A stretch of DNA of 64,000 nucleotides from positions 62,001 to 126,000 of the forward strand of contig NZ_JACJST010000007.1 of the NCBI RefSeq assembly GCF_014698305.1. Reading direction: 5' to 3'. Positions 1 through 9,773 of this stretch are shown piece by piece. Each line of letters starts with the position of its first letter. Within the stretch, counting starts at the first letter, position 1. This stretch comes from Anabaena lutea FACHB-196. GTDB taxonomy: Bacteria > Cyanobacteriota > Cyanobacteriia > Cyanobacteriales > Nostocaceae. The notes beneath the pieces are model-generated. The model was not told the origin of the DNA, did not search any database, and worked only from the letters and a program-made list of their open reading frames with translations. The translations under genes and the position numbers were made by a program.

Positions 1-2
1 TA

Positions 3-1193
3 CTACTTGCTGATATGCCTGAAATAAGTATTGATTCGCAAAAATCTAAACAGGGTTATAAAATTCAAGCTGAAGAAACTATATGGTGTAAGCAAGGCGC
101 TCTGACAGTTTTACAATTACGTGAAAGTGAAGATGAGCAAATAATTGCTGATCTTGCTGCATCTATCTTGCTTAATGAACCTTTACCAGTAAGTACGGAA
201 CGTTTAGATAGTTTGTATGATCCTACAAGTAGACATAGTAAAGAAGTAGAAACATCACTAATAACTTACGGTTTTAATAAGTTGAGTGATGACATAATTA
301 AAACTTTTGCTATACTGCGAGAAACTATTGAATCTTATAGTTCTGAGCCAAAATGTTTACTTAAAGTTGTTAATCCAAATAGCAGCAATCCTATCAGGAC
401 AGCATTTTATACTATTTTTATGGCATTTTTTGATTTAGTAATTCGTCAAGAACTTACTCCTATTGATCCTACAAATATTATTAATTCTCTTAAAGAACTC
501 CAGAAAAAATTAGATTTAAGTGGTCACTATACAACAACGGAAAACAGAAAAAGTAATATTAATCAAACTAAAGGATTAATTCAAGATTTTTTTGCAAGAA
601 GAGAGCCACCATTGCTTGGTCATGGTGTTGAATTGGCTCTGGATTTGGAGAATTCTTTACGCCGTTCTGTCAGAGAAACTACAAGATATGAGTGTAAGCA
701 AGGCTTGCTGGATTTATCACAGAACAGAAAACTCAATAATGACTTGATTAAAAGAATAATTGAAACAATTTGTGGGATTGCTAACTTAGGTTTAGATGGC
801 AATGGATACATTCATATTGGAGTCGCTGATAAAAAAGAAGATGCTGAAAGAATTGCACAATTAGACAACATTAAGCCTATCGAAGTTAATGGGCGCTATG
901 TAGTTGGAATTGATAGAGAAGCAAAAATTCAAACTAAGAATAATGTAGAACATTATGTGAGAATATTAACTGATGCTATTGAAAACTCTGCTTTAACAGA
1001 ACCATTAAAAACTCAACTTTTAACAAAGTTCGATACCATATCTTACAAAGGTTACACAGTAATCAGAATTACTGTACCAGTACAAGCAGATATATCTTTT
1101 GTCGGTGATAAAACTTTCACAAGAAAAGATTCATCAACCGTAGAGATACAAGGGCGTGAATTACTTGCTGTTAATAAACTTTTCCAAAAATGA
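3..1193 (+). CDS. AlbA_2/Schlafen-type putative DNA-binding protein (5'-partial)
   Basis: The reading frame is open to the left window edge; the first ATG is at 15 but nothing marks it as the true start, so the gene probably begins upstream. The last ~170 residues look like an AlbA_2 (Schlafen-type) domain: a YECKQGLLDL strand followed by IANLGLDGNGYIHIGVAD, matching the usual E-x-K and A-N-x-x-G-G-x-I-x-I-G-V-x-D pattern of that fold. The helical N-terminal part is not recognised. Such domains occur in regulators and in defence proteins; which applies here cannot be told. It converges on acnB with a 35-bp gap. The domain call is moderately sure, the function unknown. Confidence 0.6.
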   Translation, partial: LLADMPEISIDSQKSKQGYKIQAEETIWCKQGALTVLQLRESEDEQIIADLAASILLNEPLPVSTERLDSLYDPTSRHSKEVETSLITYGFNKLSDDIIKTFAILRETIESYSSEPKCLLKVVNPNSSNPIRTAFYTIFMAFFDLVIRQELTPIDPTNIINSLKELQKKLDLSGHYTTTENRKSNINQTKGLIQDFFARREPPLLGHGVELALDLENSLRRSVRETTRYECKQGLLDLSQNRKLNNDLIKRIIETICGIANLGLDGNGYIHIGVADKKEDAERIAQLDNIKPIEVNGRYVVGIDREAKIQTKNNVEHYVRILTDAIENSALTEPLKTQLLTKFDTISYKGYTVIRITVPVQADISFVGDKTFTRKDSSTVEIQGRELLAVNKLFQK

Positions 1194-1203
1194 GAAATTG
1201 TAA

Positions 1204-1222
1204 GGTGGGCATAATACCCACC
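1204..1222. terminator. Short hairpin between convergent genes
   Basis: GGTGGG and CCCACC form a 6-bp stem around a 7-nt loop between the stop of the AlbA_2-type gene and the stop of acnB. There is no clear U-tract, so the role as a bidirectional terminator is inferred from position only. Confidence 0.35.
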
Positions 1223-1228
1223 CTCACA

Positions 1229-3886
1229 TTATACCAACAAAGCCTGATCCTCCTTACTAATCACCCTACCCTCATCCTCAAAACCGGCAATTTGATCAAA
1301 GTTCAAATAACGATACAAATTATCAGCAAAAGGATGAATTCTCTCCGCAACAATATCCATATATTCCTGTACATTAGGAAGTCTTCCCAACAACGCACAA
1401 ACTGCTGCTAATTCCGCCGAACCTAAATACACTTGTGCGCCTTTACCCATGCGATTATTGAAGTTACGAGTCGAGGTAGAAAACACCGTTGTATTATCAT
1501 CAACTCGCGCCTGATTTCCCATACATAAACTGCATCCTGGTATCTCAGTTCTCGCATTTGCAGCTACGAAAACATCATAAACACCTTCTGCTTTTAATTG
1601 GTGTTCATCCATGCGAGTTGGAGGTGCTATCCATAACCTTGCTTTTACCTCACCAGCACCTTCTAAAACCTTCGCAGTTGCCCGATAATGTCCGATATTT
1701 GTCATACAAGAACCTACGAAAACTTCTTGTACAGGATCATTGGCAACTTCCGATAATAACTTAACATTATCAGGGTCATTGGGAGCAGCAACAATTGGTT
1801 CTTTGATTTCGTTTAAATCAATTTCAATTATTTCTGCATATTCCGCATCTGCATCGGCTGACATTAACACCGGATTTGCTAACCATTCTTCCATTTTCGC
1901 TACTCGGCGCATAATGGTTCGCTCATCGTGATAACCCCGTGCTACCATGTTTGTTAACAAGGCAATATTTGATCGCAAATATTCGGCAATGGTTTCTTCA
2001 CTCAATTTAATTGTACAACCAGCACAAGAACGTTCTGCGGAAGCGTCGGTTAATTCAAAAGCTTGTTCAACTTTCAAATTTGGTAAACCTTCAATTTCCA
2101 TGATCCGTCCAGAAAAGACATTTTTCTTGTTTTTCTTTTCGACGGTTAACAAACCTTTTTGGATGGCAACATAAGGAATAGCGTTAACAATATCCCTCAA
2201 AGTTATTCCTGGTTGCAATTCTCCTTTAAATCTTACCAAAACTGATTCTGGCATATCTAAAGGCATTACACCCAAAGCACCCGCAAACGCAACTAACCCT
2301 GAACCCGCAGGAAAGGATATACCCAAGGGAAAGCGCGTGTGAGAGTCGCCACCTGTTCCCACGGTGTCGGGTAATAACATCCGGTTTAACCAGGAGTGAA
2401 TGATACCATCACCAGGACGCAACGCTACACCACCACGTTGGGCGAAAAAGTCGGGTAGTTCTTGGTGGGTTTTGATGTCTACTGGTTTGGGATATGCGGC
2501 TGTGTGACAGAAACTCTGCATTACTAAGTCTGCACTAAAACCCAAACAAGCGAGTTCTTTTAATTCATCCCTTGTCATTGGCCCTGTGGTGTCCTGAGAA
2601 CCGACTGTAGTCATGATTGGTTCGCAAGATGTCCCCGGACGTACCCCTGGTAAACCACAGGCTTTGCCGACCATTTTCTGCGCTAATGTGTAGCCTTTTC
2701 CGGTGTCTGATCCCCCCAGTCCCCCCTTAGCAAGGGGGGTTAGGGGGGATCGGATAAATAATTTGCTGGGTTCTAAACCTAATGCTTGACGGGTTTTGTC
2801 GGTGAGGGTACGTCCTATTAATAGGGGGATACGTCCACCGGCGCGAACTTCGTCTAAGATGGTGTCAGGTTTGAGGCTGAAGGTGGAAATTACTTCACCT
2901 ACGGCGTTGGTAATTTCACCTTTGTAGGGGTAAATGGTGATCACGTCACCGGTTTCCATTTTGGTGACATCGCATTGTATGGGTAGTGCGCCGGCATCTT
3001 CGGCTGTGTTAAAAAAGATAGGAGCGATCGCACTTCCTAAAATATAACCCCCAGCCCGTTTATTGGGAACAAAGGGAATATCATTGCCCAAATGCCATAA
3101 TACAGAGTTAATTGCAGACTTGCGGGAAGAACCTGTACCCACAACATCACCAACGTAAGCAACAGGATGTCCTTTTTTCTTCAACTCTGCAATGGTTTCT
3201 AAACTTCCCGGTTGACGAGTTTCTAACATCGCCAAAGCGTGCAAAGGGATATCCGGGCGAGTTGTGGCGTGGGTTGCGGGTGATAAATCGTCGGTGTTGG
3301 TTTCCCCAGGAACTTTAAAAACCGTCACCGTAATACTTTCTGGTAATGTGGGACGCAAAGTAAACCATTCGGCTTCTGCCCAAGAGTCTACCACCCGTTT
3401 AGCGTAGGGATTGGTTTTTGATAATTCCAAAACATCATGGTACGCATCATACACCAACAGAATTTTGCTGAGTGCGTTGGCTGCATAAGCGGCTATTGGT
3501 TCTTTTCCCTGTCCCCCCATAACTAGAGGTGTTTCTGACGAGTCGGATACAGATACAGTGGCAACTTGCAGCAAATCAATTAATGATTGTACGTTATAAC
3601 CACCTATCATTGTTCCCAGCAATTCCACTGCGTCTATTGGTGAAACTAAGGGACTGGTAATTTCTTCTTTCGCAATAGCAGTCAGAAATCCAGCTTTTAC
3701 ATAAGCTGCTGCATCTACACCGGGTGGAATGCGATCGCGCAATAAATTTAATAATACCTCTTCTTCACCTTTAGGTGGATTTTTCAGTAATTCACATAAT
3801 TCTGAAGTTTGTTGTGCATCTAATGGTAATGGGGGAATACCTAATTGTGCGCGTTCTTGGGTGTGTTGTTGGTATTCAGCTAACAT
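1229..3886 (-). CDS. acnB: Aconitate hydratase B / 2-methylisocitrate dehydratase
   Basis: Interconverts citrate and isocitrate via cis-aconitate with a [4Fe-4S] cluster in the cytoplasm. The N-terminus ([20 protein letters not shown]) and the swapped swivel domain are typical of AcnB. The cluster ligands are visible as the Cys in [11 protein letters not shown] and the CxxC pair in [10 protein letters not shown]. At 885 residues it is slightly longer than usual (about 860-870), explained by a ~15-residue in-frame segment (about 379-393, [16 protein letters not shown]) encoded by a G/C-rich palindrome. The ATG at 3886 fits the family N-terminus. It is transcribed alone, facing away from gyrA. 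Confidence 0.97.
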   Translation of the reverse strand: MLAEYQQHTQERAQLGIPPLPLDAQQTSELCELLKNPPKGEEEVLLNLLRDRIPPGVDAAAYVKAGFLTAIAKEEITSPLVSPIDAVELLGTMIGGYNVQSLIDLLQVATVSVSDSSETPLVMGGQGKEPIAAYAANALSKILLVYDAYHDVLELSKTNPYAKRVVDSWAEAEWFTLRPTLPESITVTVFKVPGETNTDDLSPATHATTRPDIPLHALAMLETRQPGSLETIAELKKKGHPVAYVGDVVGTGSSRKSAINSVLWHLGNDIPFVPNKRAGGYILGSAIAPIFFNTAEDAGALPIQCDVTKMETGDVITIYPYKGEITNAVGEVISTFSLKPDTILDEVRAGGRIPLLIGRTLTDKTRQALGLEPSKLFIRSPLTPLAKGGLGGSDTGKGYTLAQKMVGKACGLPGVRPGTSCEPIMTTVGSQDTTGPMTRDELKELACLGFSADLVMQSFCHTAAYPKPVDIKTHQELPDFFAQRGGVALRPGDGIIHSWLNRMLLPDTVGTGGDSHTRFPLGISFPAGSGLVAFAGALGVMPLDMPESVLVRFKGELQPGITLRDIVNAIPYVAIQKGLLTVEKKNKKNVFSGRIMEIEGLPNLKVEQAFELTDASAERSCAGCTIKLSEETIAEYLRSNIALLTNMVARGYHDERTIMRRVAKMEEWLANPVLMSADADAEYAEIIEIDLNEIKEPIVAAPNDPDNVKLLSEVANDPVQEVFVGSCMTNIGHYRATAKVLEGAGEVKARLWIAPPTRMDEHQLKAEGVYDVFVAANARTEIPGCSLCMGNQARVDDNTTVFSTSTRNFNNRMGKGAQVYLGSAELAAVCALLGRLPNVQEYMDIVAERIHPFADNLYRYLNFDQIAGFEDEGRVISKEDQALLV
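2709..2751. repeat. Palindromic repeat inserted in-frame in acnB
   Basis: GATCCCCCC at the left and GGGGGGATC at the right bound a palindrome whose core is CCCCCCTTAGCAAGGGGGG. This is a dispersed repeat type familiar from Nostoc/Anabaena intergenic regions. Here it lies inside acnB, is read without a stop, and adds about 15 residues ([13 protein letters not shown]) between two domains. Confidence 0.85.
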
Positions 3887-4200
3887 GATTTAGCTTTTCT
3901 CCTCTAATGTCTTGCTTTCTTTATTTTATTGTAGGGGAATTGTTACAGGAGTTACGAATGGACGGAATTTGCTCTCTCATCTTTTTTCAGTAAGATAAGA
4001 AATATTAAATTTTAATGATATTTACCAATGGATTTATTGTAATCCTGATATTATTTTTATGATCAAAATCAAATTTTCAATCTCTAATGATTAAGGGATT
4101 AATACAATTAACATCTGTGGAAATTAAACATAAAATCAATCATCATAAACTTTTTGGAGTTGATAATTTCTTGGAGTATCTTTTTAATTTCTGTTAAATA

Positions 4201-4434
4201 TGTTTAACAGCTAATCAAATAACAGCCAATCAAAAGCAAATTGATAATTTTAGTTATTATGATTTAACACCATCAGTCTTACTTTATGGTGTTCCTAACA
4301 CTGATAAAACAACACTATGCTATTCCTTATTTGATAAGTTAAAACAAGAATTTACAGAGGAAATCAACTTTTATTATCAGGAAATTTATATTGATTTTTT
4401 ATGTAAAAAGGTTCTTCAGTACCTAGTATGCTAA
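4201..4434 (+). pseudogene. AAA-type ATPase fragment (Walker A remnant)
   Basis: A frame without a start codon reads SVLLYGVPNTDKTTLCYSLF, which resembles an AAA-ATPase Walker A region (LLYGxPGTGKTTL) with the invariant glycines replaced (NTD for GTG). It is preceded by a stop at 4195-4197 and is cut near 4410 by the end of an IS-like sequence that also occurs at 56.4 kb. It is therefore read as a decayed, truncated gene. Confidence 0.5.
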
Positions 4435-4435
4435 A

Positions 4436-4552
4436 CTAATATTGAAAACTCCAATTAAGTAAGTATCTAACTCGAAAATTATTAAAATTTCTAAATCCAT
4501 AGGCAGAACGTTTAATCAGCTTGAGTTTGTTATTGATGCCAAAACACCGGTT
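4436..4552 (-). mobile_element. ISL3-like transposase C-terminal remnant
   Basis: The minus strand encodes GINNKLKLIKRSAYGFRNF followed by NFRVRYLLNWSFQY and a stop, the characteristic C-terminus of ISL3-family DDE transposases. The rest of the transposase is absent. The distal 61 bp (4410-4470), including the IS end, recur inverted at 56403-56463. The residues before GINN (usually VVEG with the catalytic Glu) read RCF, so the catalytic region is lost. Confidence 0.75.
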
Positions 4553-4670
4553 TGACTTCAACTGATGAAAATTGATAAAGTTCTGCTAATTGGGGGTAAT
4601 TATCAATGAGTTCAAAAAATATGCTAGGTATTTCTGGAAATAAACGGTAGAATTTGCTGTCTGTTTTCAT
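4530..4670 (-). pseudogene. DUF2887 family N-terminal fragment
   Basis: ATG at 4670 opens a 46-residue frame beginning MKTDSKFYRLFPEIPSIFFE and running to YQFSSVEVK, which matches the N-terminus of cyanobacterial DUF2887 (Rpn/PD-(D/E)XK nuclease-like) proteins of about 250-300 residues. It runs straight into the ISL3-like remnant in another frame and stops, so it is truncated by an insertion or deletion. Confidence 0.65.
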
Positions 4671-4679
4671 TTAAAAAGT

Positions 4680-4798
4680 TACAGCAGATTGCAGATCAAT
4701 GAGGTACAGAATCTAAATTGAAACCTAGATACATTCGCCAGTTTTACTCCTGACTCCTGAACCGGAGGTCTGCGAAGCGTCTCCTGACTCCTGCTGTA
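4680..4798. repeat. MITE-like element, copy 1 (TACAGCAG ends)
   Basis: 119 bp bounded by TACAGCAG and its inverse CTGCTGTA. About 70 bp of the interior (beginning ATTGCAGATCAATGAGGTAC) are nearly identical, in inverted orientation, to 53632-53772. Both copies contain CTCCTGA heptamers next to one terminus. No coding capacity is seen; a non-autonomous element is inferred. Confidence 0.7.
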
Positions 4799-5070
4799 TG
4801 TTCTGCATTTTTATGAAAATTACATTCAAATTACATAATTATTATACGCAATTAATCAATCTTACTTGCTGATTGTTTTCCATAAAACCGCCTTGATATG
4901 TAAGTTGTAAATTGAGTATTTTTGGGGATTGGATAGTATTTCTGCTAATCACGTTACAATATGTTAGAATGATAGCAAAATATGACGACTATTCAAGATT
5001 AATTTGACATAATTTTGTGTTTTGTCAACTTGAAAGGCTAAAATCTACAATTTTTGGAGTTGTTTAGGTT

Positions 5071-7695
5071 ATGACAACCTCACAGGAGAGGATTATCCCG
5101 ACGGATTTGCGAAATGAAATGTCGCGATCTTATCTGGAATACGCCATGAGCGTAATTGTAGGTCGGGCGCTGCCAGATGCCAGGGATGGTCTCAAACCTG
5201 TGCATCGTCGCATCCTCTATGCCATGCACGAGTTAGGTTTGCTGCCCGATCGCCCGTTTAGAAAATGCGCCCGTGTGGTGGGGGAAGTGTTGGGTAAATT
5301 TCACCCCCACGGTGACACGGCGGTTTATGATGCCTTGGTGCGGATGGCACAGGATTTTTCGATGCGATCGCCCTTAATCAACGGACATGGTAACTTTGGT
5401 TCCGTAGATAACGATCCGCCGGCGGCAATGCGATACACAGAATGTCGCTTACAAGCCTTAACTAGTGCCGCTTTACTACAAGATATCGAAGCCGAAACTG
5501 TAGACTTTGCCGATAACTTTGATGGTTCTCAACAAGAACCGACAGTTTTACCATCACGTATACCCCAACTACTGCTAAATGGTTCTTCTGGGATTGCGGT
5601 GGGGATGGCGACAAACATTCCTCCTCACAACTTAGGAGAATTGATCGATGGGTTAGTGGCATTAATTCACAACCCAGAAATTACTGATATCCAGTTAATG
5701 CAGTATATCCATGGCCCAGATTTTCCCACTGGGGCGCTGGTTTTGGGAACAGGAGCGATTAAAGAAGCTTACACCACCGGGCGCGGTTCTATCACCATGC
5801 GCGGCGTTGCCAATATTGAAACTATTGAACAACGGGGAAGGCCGGAACGAGAAGCAATTGTTATCACAGAATTGCCTTACCAAACCAACAAAGCGGCATT
5901 AATTGAAAAAATAGCCGAGTTGGTAAATGATAAACGCATTGAAGGAATTGCAGATATTCGGGATGAGAGCGATCGCGACGGAATGCGAATCGTCATAGAA
6001 TTAAAACGCGATGCTTATCCCCGCGTTGTTCTCAACAACCTTTACAAACAAACTCCACTCCAAGCCAACTTCGGCGCGAATATGTTGGCCTTGGTAAATG
6101 GTGAACCCCAAGTCCTCACCATCAAAGATTTCTTAAGAGTCTTCCTGGATTTCCGCGTTGAAACCATTAACAGACGTACCCGTTATCAATTACGGAAAGC
6201 ACAAGAAAGAGATCATCTTTTACAGGGTTTATTAATTGCTTTATCCCAATTGGATGCAATTATTATCTTGATTCGTCATGCACCGGACGCACCCACAGCC
6301 AAAGGTGAGTTAATCACAACTTACGGACTTTCGGAAGTGCAAGCAGATGCAATTTTACAAATGCAACTGCGGCGATTAACAGCCCTAGAAGCAGATAAAA
6401 TTCGTCTAGAACACGAAGAATTGCAAAACCAAATCGCCGACTTACAAGATATCTTGGATAGACGGGAACGGGTGCTAGAAATCATTGAAAGCGAAGTTAC
6501 CCAAATCAAAACTAGTTTCGCCACACCCCGACGCACACTCATTACTCACGCGGAAGGAGATTTAGATGATCTCGACTTAATTGCTAATGAAAAAGTCCTG
6601 ATTCTTCTCACCAAACAAGGTTACATCAAACGGATGCCCGTTAATACCTTTGAAGCCCAAAGCCGTGCCACAAGAGGCAAAGCCGGCGCTAAAGTCAAAG
6701 ATGATGATACCATTGAGCATTTCTTAACTTGCTGCGACCATGATAGCGTCTTATTCTTTAGCGATCGCGGTGTCGTCTACTCGCTGAGAACCTATCAAAT
6801 ACCCCTTGGTTCCCGTACCAGTCGCGGTACACCCATCGTCCAAATGTTACCCATTCCCAAAGAAGAAAAAATCACTTCCATCGTACCTGTAGACGAATTT
6901 AGGGACGATGAATACTTGGTCATGCTCACCAAAGGCGGTAACATCAAAAAAACCGCATTGGCAGCATTTAGTAACATTCGCGCCAACGGTTTAATTGCCA
7001 TATCCTTAGAAGAAGGCGATCAACTGCGTTGGGTACGGAGAGCTAGAGTAGAAGATAGCGTCATCATTGGTTCTCGTCACGGAATGGCCATTCACTTCCG
7101 CTGTACCCATGAACAATTGCGCCCTCTCGGTAGGGCGACTCGTGGAGTAAAATCCATGAAACTGAAAAAAGGTGATGAATTAGTAGGAATGGATATCCTC
7201 CCAGCCGCTATTCTGGAAACTTTGAATACAGAAACAGAACTGGAAACTGAAGAACTCATCGAAACCGAAGATATCATCGAAACCGAAGATATCGAAAATA
7301 ACGAAGATATCGAAGAAACCGCAGAAGTAGCCAATAACAACAGCACTGGCCCTTGGGTTTTAGTGATTACAATGGGAGGATATGGAAAGCGCGTACCAGT
7401 TGGACAATTCCGCCTGCAAAACCGGGCTGGACAAGGTTTAAGGGCTACCAAATTCAAAAACCGCAAAACCAAAGACAAATTAGCCACCCTGCGAATTGTC
7501 AACAACGACGAAGAAATCATGATGGTGACAAATCGCGGTATTATCATCCGTCAGGCCGTGAATGCAATTTCCACCCAATCGCGTTCAGCTACCGGAGTGA
7601 GAGTGCAGCGTTTAGACGAAGATGACGCAATTACAGGAGTAGCAATTGTTCCTCCCGATACTGGTGATACAGGCGAACTAGAAGAAGCAGAGTAA
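5071..7695 (+). CDS. gyrA: DNA gyrase subunit A
   Basis: Breaks and rejoins DNA for ATP-driven negative supercoiling together with GyrB. The catalytic Tyr is Y122 in [10 protein letters not shown]; the quinolone-determining segment [17 protein letters not shown] carries Thr at the position of E. coli Ser83 and keeps Asp87. The C-terminal beta-pinwheel blades are present, but the GyrA box is the variant SRATRGKAG rather than QRRGGKG. Residues ~710-750 form an acidic loop built from repeated ETED-I units (7213-7335), longer than in most GyrAs. ATG at 5071 follows a ~270-bp AT-rich leader. A topoisomerase IV ParC-like paralogue is the alternative; length and context favour GyrA. Confidence 0.93.
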   Translation: MTTSQERIIPTDLRNEMSRSYLEYAMSVIVGRALPDARDGLKPVHRRILYAMHELGLLPDRPFRKCARVVGEVLGKFHPHGDTAVYDALVRMAQDFSMRSPLINGHGNFGSVDNDPPAAMRYTECRLQALTSAALLQDIEAETVDFADNFDGSQQEPTVLPSRIPQLLLNGSSGIAVGMATNIPPHNLGELIDGLVALIHNPEITDIQLMQYIHGPDFPTGALVLGTGAIKEAYTTGRGSITMRGVANIETIEQRGRPEREAIVITELPYQTNKAALIEKIAELVNDKRIEGIADIRDESDRDGMRIVIELKRDAYPRVVLNNLYKQTPLQANFGANMLALVNGEPQVLTIKDFLRVFLDFRVETINRRTRYQLRKAQERDHLLQGLLIALSQLDAIIILIRHAPDAPTAKGELITTYGLSEVQADAILQMQLRRLTALEADKIRLEHEELQNQIADLQDILDRRERVLEIIESEVTQIKTSFATPRRTLITHAEGDLDDLDLIANEKVLILLTKQGYIKRMPVNTFEAQSRATRGKAGAKVKDDDTIEHFLTCCDHDSVLFFSDRGVVYSLRTYQIPLGSRTSRGTPIVQMLPIPKEEKITSIVPVDEFRDDEYLVMLTKGGNIKKTALAAFSNIRANGLIAISLEEGDQLRWVRRARVEDSVIIGSRHGMAIHFRCTHEQLRPLGRATRGVKSMKLKKGDELVGMDILPAAILETLNTETELETEELIETEDIIETEDIENNEDIEETAEVANNNSTGPWVLVITMGGYGKRVPVGQFRLQNRAGQGLRATKFKNRKTKDKLATLRIVNNDEEIMMVTNRGIIIRQAVNAISTQSRSATGVRVQRLDEDDAITGVAIVPPDTGDTGELEEAE

Positions 7696-7732
7696 AGGAG
7701 AGACAGGAGGATTCAACGCCAATTCACTGTGC

Positions 7733-7785
7733 TAAAACTCTGCGTGACTTTGCGCTAACCTCCGCGTCCCTCTGCGTTAAAAAAA
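7733..7785. repeat. Dispersed repeat of the CTCTGCGT/CGCGT type
   Basis: The gyrA-lnt spacer contains alternating CTCTGCGT, CTTTGCGC and CCGCGTCCCTCTGCGTT segments. Similar text occurs at 43255-43305, 58915-58965, 37135-37170 and 30415-30432, so it is a dispersed non-coding repeat family rather than a unique leader. Confidence 0.5.
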
Positions 7786-7803
7786 ATTACGACTGATATA
7801 AAG

Positions 7804-9375
7804 ATGAAGTATTTAGGAAAAAAGCCGTTTTCATCCTTTCATCTTTACGCTTTATCCTTGATTAGTGGACTATTGATGGGGGTGACAGTCGCCCCCGTCG
7901 GGGCTTGGTTTCTAGCCTGGTTCACCCTAGCCCCATTGTGGGTGATAGTTGTTAAATATACAAAGCCCCCTGCCCCCTGCCCCCTGCCCCCTGCCTTTAT
8001 TTGGGCGATCGCATATCATGGAGTAGCCCTATCCTGGATTACTGGCATTTATCCTATGGATTGGTTGGGTGTTCCAGCCTTACCAGGTTTAGCAATCACC
8101 CTTTTTTGCTGGTCATTTATTAGCCTTTGGGGAGGAATATTAGTCTCAGTTTGGGCAGCTTTAATGGTACGTTTAGATCAGGAAAAACCCTGGCTGCGTG
8201 TATTAGTTGGCACGGCTTTATGGTGCGGTTTAGAAAGCCTTTGGAGTGCAAGTCCTTTGTGGTGGAGTTCTCTTTCATACACCCAATCACCGCACAATCT
8301 GGTCATTTTACATTTGGGTCAATTGTCTGGGACTAGCACTGTAACGGCTGTGATTGTGGCTGTTAATGGGTTGCTTGCGGAAGCTTGGATTTATTTTTGC
8401 ACGCAGAGTCGCAGAGGCGCAGAGAGAGAAAGAAGAGTTAATTTTTACTTAATTTCGGCGGTTACAATATTTATAATTTCTCATATTATTGGTTTTATTT
8501 TTTATAATCAACCGCTTATCCAAAACCCAGATACAAATTTAAAAATCGGCATTATTCAAGGTAATATTCCTAATCAAATAAAACTGCGTCCTGAAGGATT
8601 ACGTCGCGCTATTGAAGGTTATACTGAAGGATATTTAAAATTAGCAAGTCAAGGTGTAGATGGAGTTCTCATTCCAGAAGCCGCGTTACCATTTTTTCAA
8701 CGCAACCTACCACAAACCTCTTTCCTGAAAGCAGTCAGAGAGAAAGGTGTAGTTGCTTGGATAGGTGCTTTTGGTGAAAGGGGAAACAGCTATACAAACA
8801 GTTTATTTACTGTCACTGCTCAAGGAGAAATTACCAGCCGCTACGACAAATCCAAATTAGTCCCACTCGGTGAATATATTCCTTTTGAACAAATTTTAGG
8901 GGCGATTATTCAACGTTTATCACCACTAGATGAACATCAAGTTCCTGGTTTATCAAATCAGGTTTTTAGTACTCCCTTTGGACGAGCAATTGTGGGGATT
9001 TGTTACGAATCTGCCTTTCCAGAAATTTTCCGTCGTCAAGCTTTCCTGGGTGGACAATTTATTCTCAGTGCCTCCAACGATGCCCACTATACAGCGGCAA
9101 TGTCAGACCAACATCATGCCCAGGATATCATGCGAGCAATTGAAACCGATAGATGGGCAGTCAGGGCGACAAATACTGGATATTCGGCTTTTGTTGATCC
9201 TCATGGGAGAACTTTGTGGAAATCAGGACATAACACCTACGAAACCCACGCAGAAACTATTTATCGCCGCCAAACGCAGACTTTATATGTGCGTTGGGGT
9301 GATTGGTTGATGCCTTTGTTGTTGGGTTTGGCTGGGTTGGGGTGGTTTTTAGGCGGAACGGTTAAACGGCTCTAA
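7804..9375 (+). CDS. lnt: Apolipoprotein N-acyltransferase
   Basis: Transfers the third acyl chain to the N-terminal cysteine of lipoproteins in the cytoplasmic membrane. The N-terminal half holds several hydrophobic segments; the C-terminal half is a nitrilase-fold domain with the Glu-Lys-Cys triad visible in IPEAALPF, YDKSKLVPLGEYIPF and VGICYESAFPEIF. At 523 residues it has the usual length. Two stretches look like repeat DNA read in frame: the heptamer run encoding PPAPCPLPP (about 7968-7997) and QSRRGAERERR (about 8402-8440). It starts 108 bp after gyrA and may be separately transcribed. Confidence 0.93.
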   Translation: MKYLGKKPFSSFHLYALSLISGLLMGVTVAPVGAWFLAWFTLAPLWVIVVKYTKPPAPCPLPPAFIWAIAYHGVALSWITGIYPMDWLGVPALPGLAITLFCWSFISLWGGILVSVWAALMVRLDQEKPWLRVLVGTALWCGLESLWSASPLWWSSLSYTQSPHNLVILHLGQLSGTSTVTAVIVAVNGLLAEAWIYFCTQSRRGAERERRVNFYLISAVTIFIISHIIGFIFYNQPLIQNPDTNLKIGIIQGNIPNQIKLRPEGLRRAIEGYTEGYLKLASQGVDGVLIPEAALPFFQRNLPQTSFLKAVREKGVVAWIGAFGERGNSYTNSLFTVTAQGEITSRYDKSKLVPLGEYIPFEQILGAIIQRLSPLDEHQVPGLSNQVFSTPFGRAIVGICYESAFPEIFRRQAFLGGQFILSASNDAHYTAAMSDQHHAQDIMRAIETDRWAVRATNTGYSAFVDPHGRTLWKSGHNTYETHAETIYRRQTQTLYVRWGDWLMPLLLGLAGLGWFLGGTVKRL

Positions 9376-9508
9376 GTAGCAAGACTGAATAAAAGAAAAG
9401 TTAGTAGTAAGGACTTTAGCCCTATCAAACCTAGCAAGAGAGCTATAAATCGCTAACTACGACAAAAATTTTATTTTACATTTAATTCTGTTTACCTACT
9501 TACAATTA

Positions 9509-9534
9509 GGATATACTGTTTTTGCAGTATATAT
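9509..9534 (+). terminator. Hairpin downstream of lnt
   Basis: ATATACTG and CAGTATAT pair around a T-rich loop about 135 bp after lnt. There is no downstream U-tract, so the terminator role is tentative. Confidence 0.3.
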
Positions 9535-9617
9535 CTAGCCTTGAGCTAAAAGACAACCACAAATGTCTTGACATTGCCAATAAATATATAGGAATAATAT
9601 TTTATTTTTGAAATATA

Positions 9618-9674
9618 CGTAGGGTGGGCAATGCCCACCTCAGCAATGGTTTGGTGGGCATTGCCCACCCTACG
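9618..9674. repeat. Perfect 22-bp inverted repeat (GTAGGGTGGGCA type)
   Basis: Arms CGTAGGGTGGGCAATGCCCA… and the exact reverse complement ending CCCACCCTACG are separated by 13 bp, and each arm contains its own small palindrome (TGGGCAATGCCCA). It would fold into a long hairpin. It is the main feature of the ~400-bp gap between lnt and the methyltransferase gene; the same GGTGGGCA text occurs in short form at 1204. Confidence 0.75.
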
Positions 9675-9773
9675 AGACTTAAAATTTTATGGCTACGCCA
9701 CGCAAGCTATCAGATATCATTTATGATTCCTATAGAACATATCATAATCAACTGACTATTAAGAGGCATTAAT

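Noticed and set aside
7092-7547. 151-codon frame antisense to gyrA
   Set aside because: Its Ser/Val/Ile-rich sequence is simply the complement of the acidic repeat; it is a shadow frame.
9618-9674. Possible CRISPR-like repeat unit
   Set aside because: There is one inverted pair without regularly spaced copies or spacers; it is a single hairpin element.
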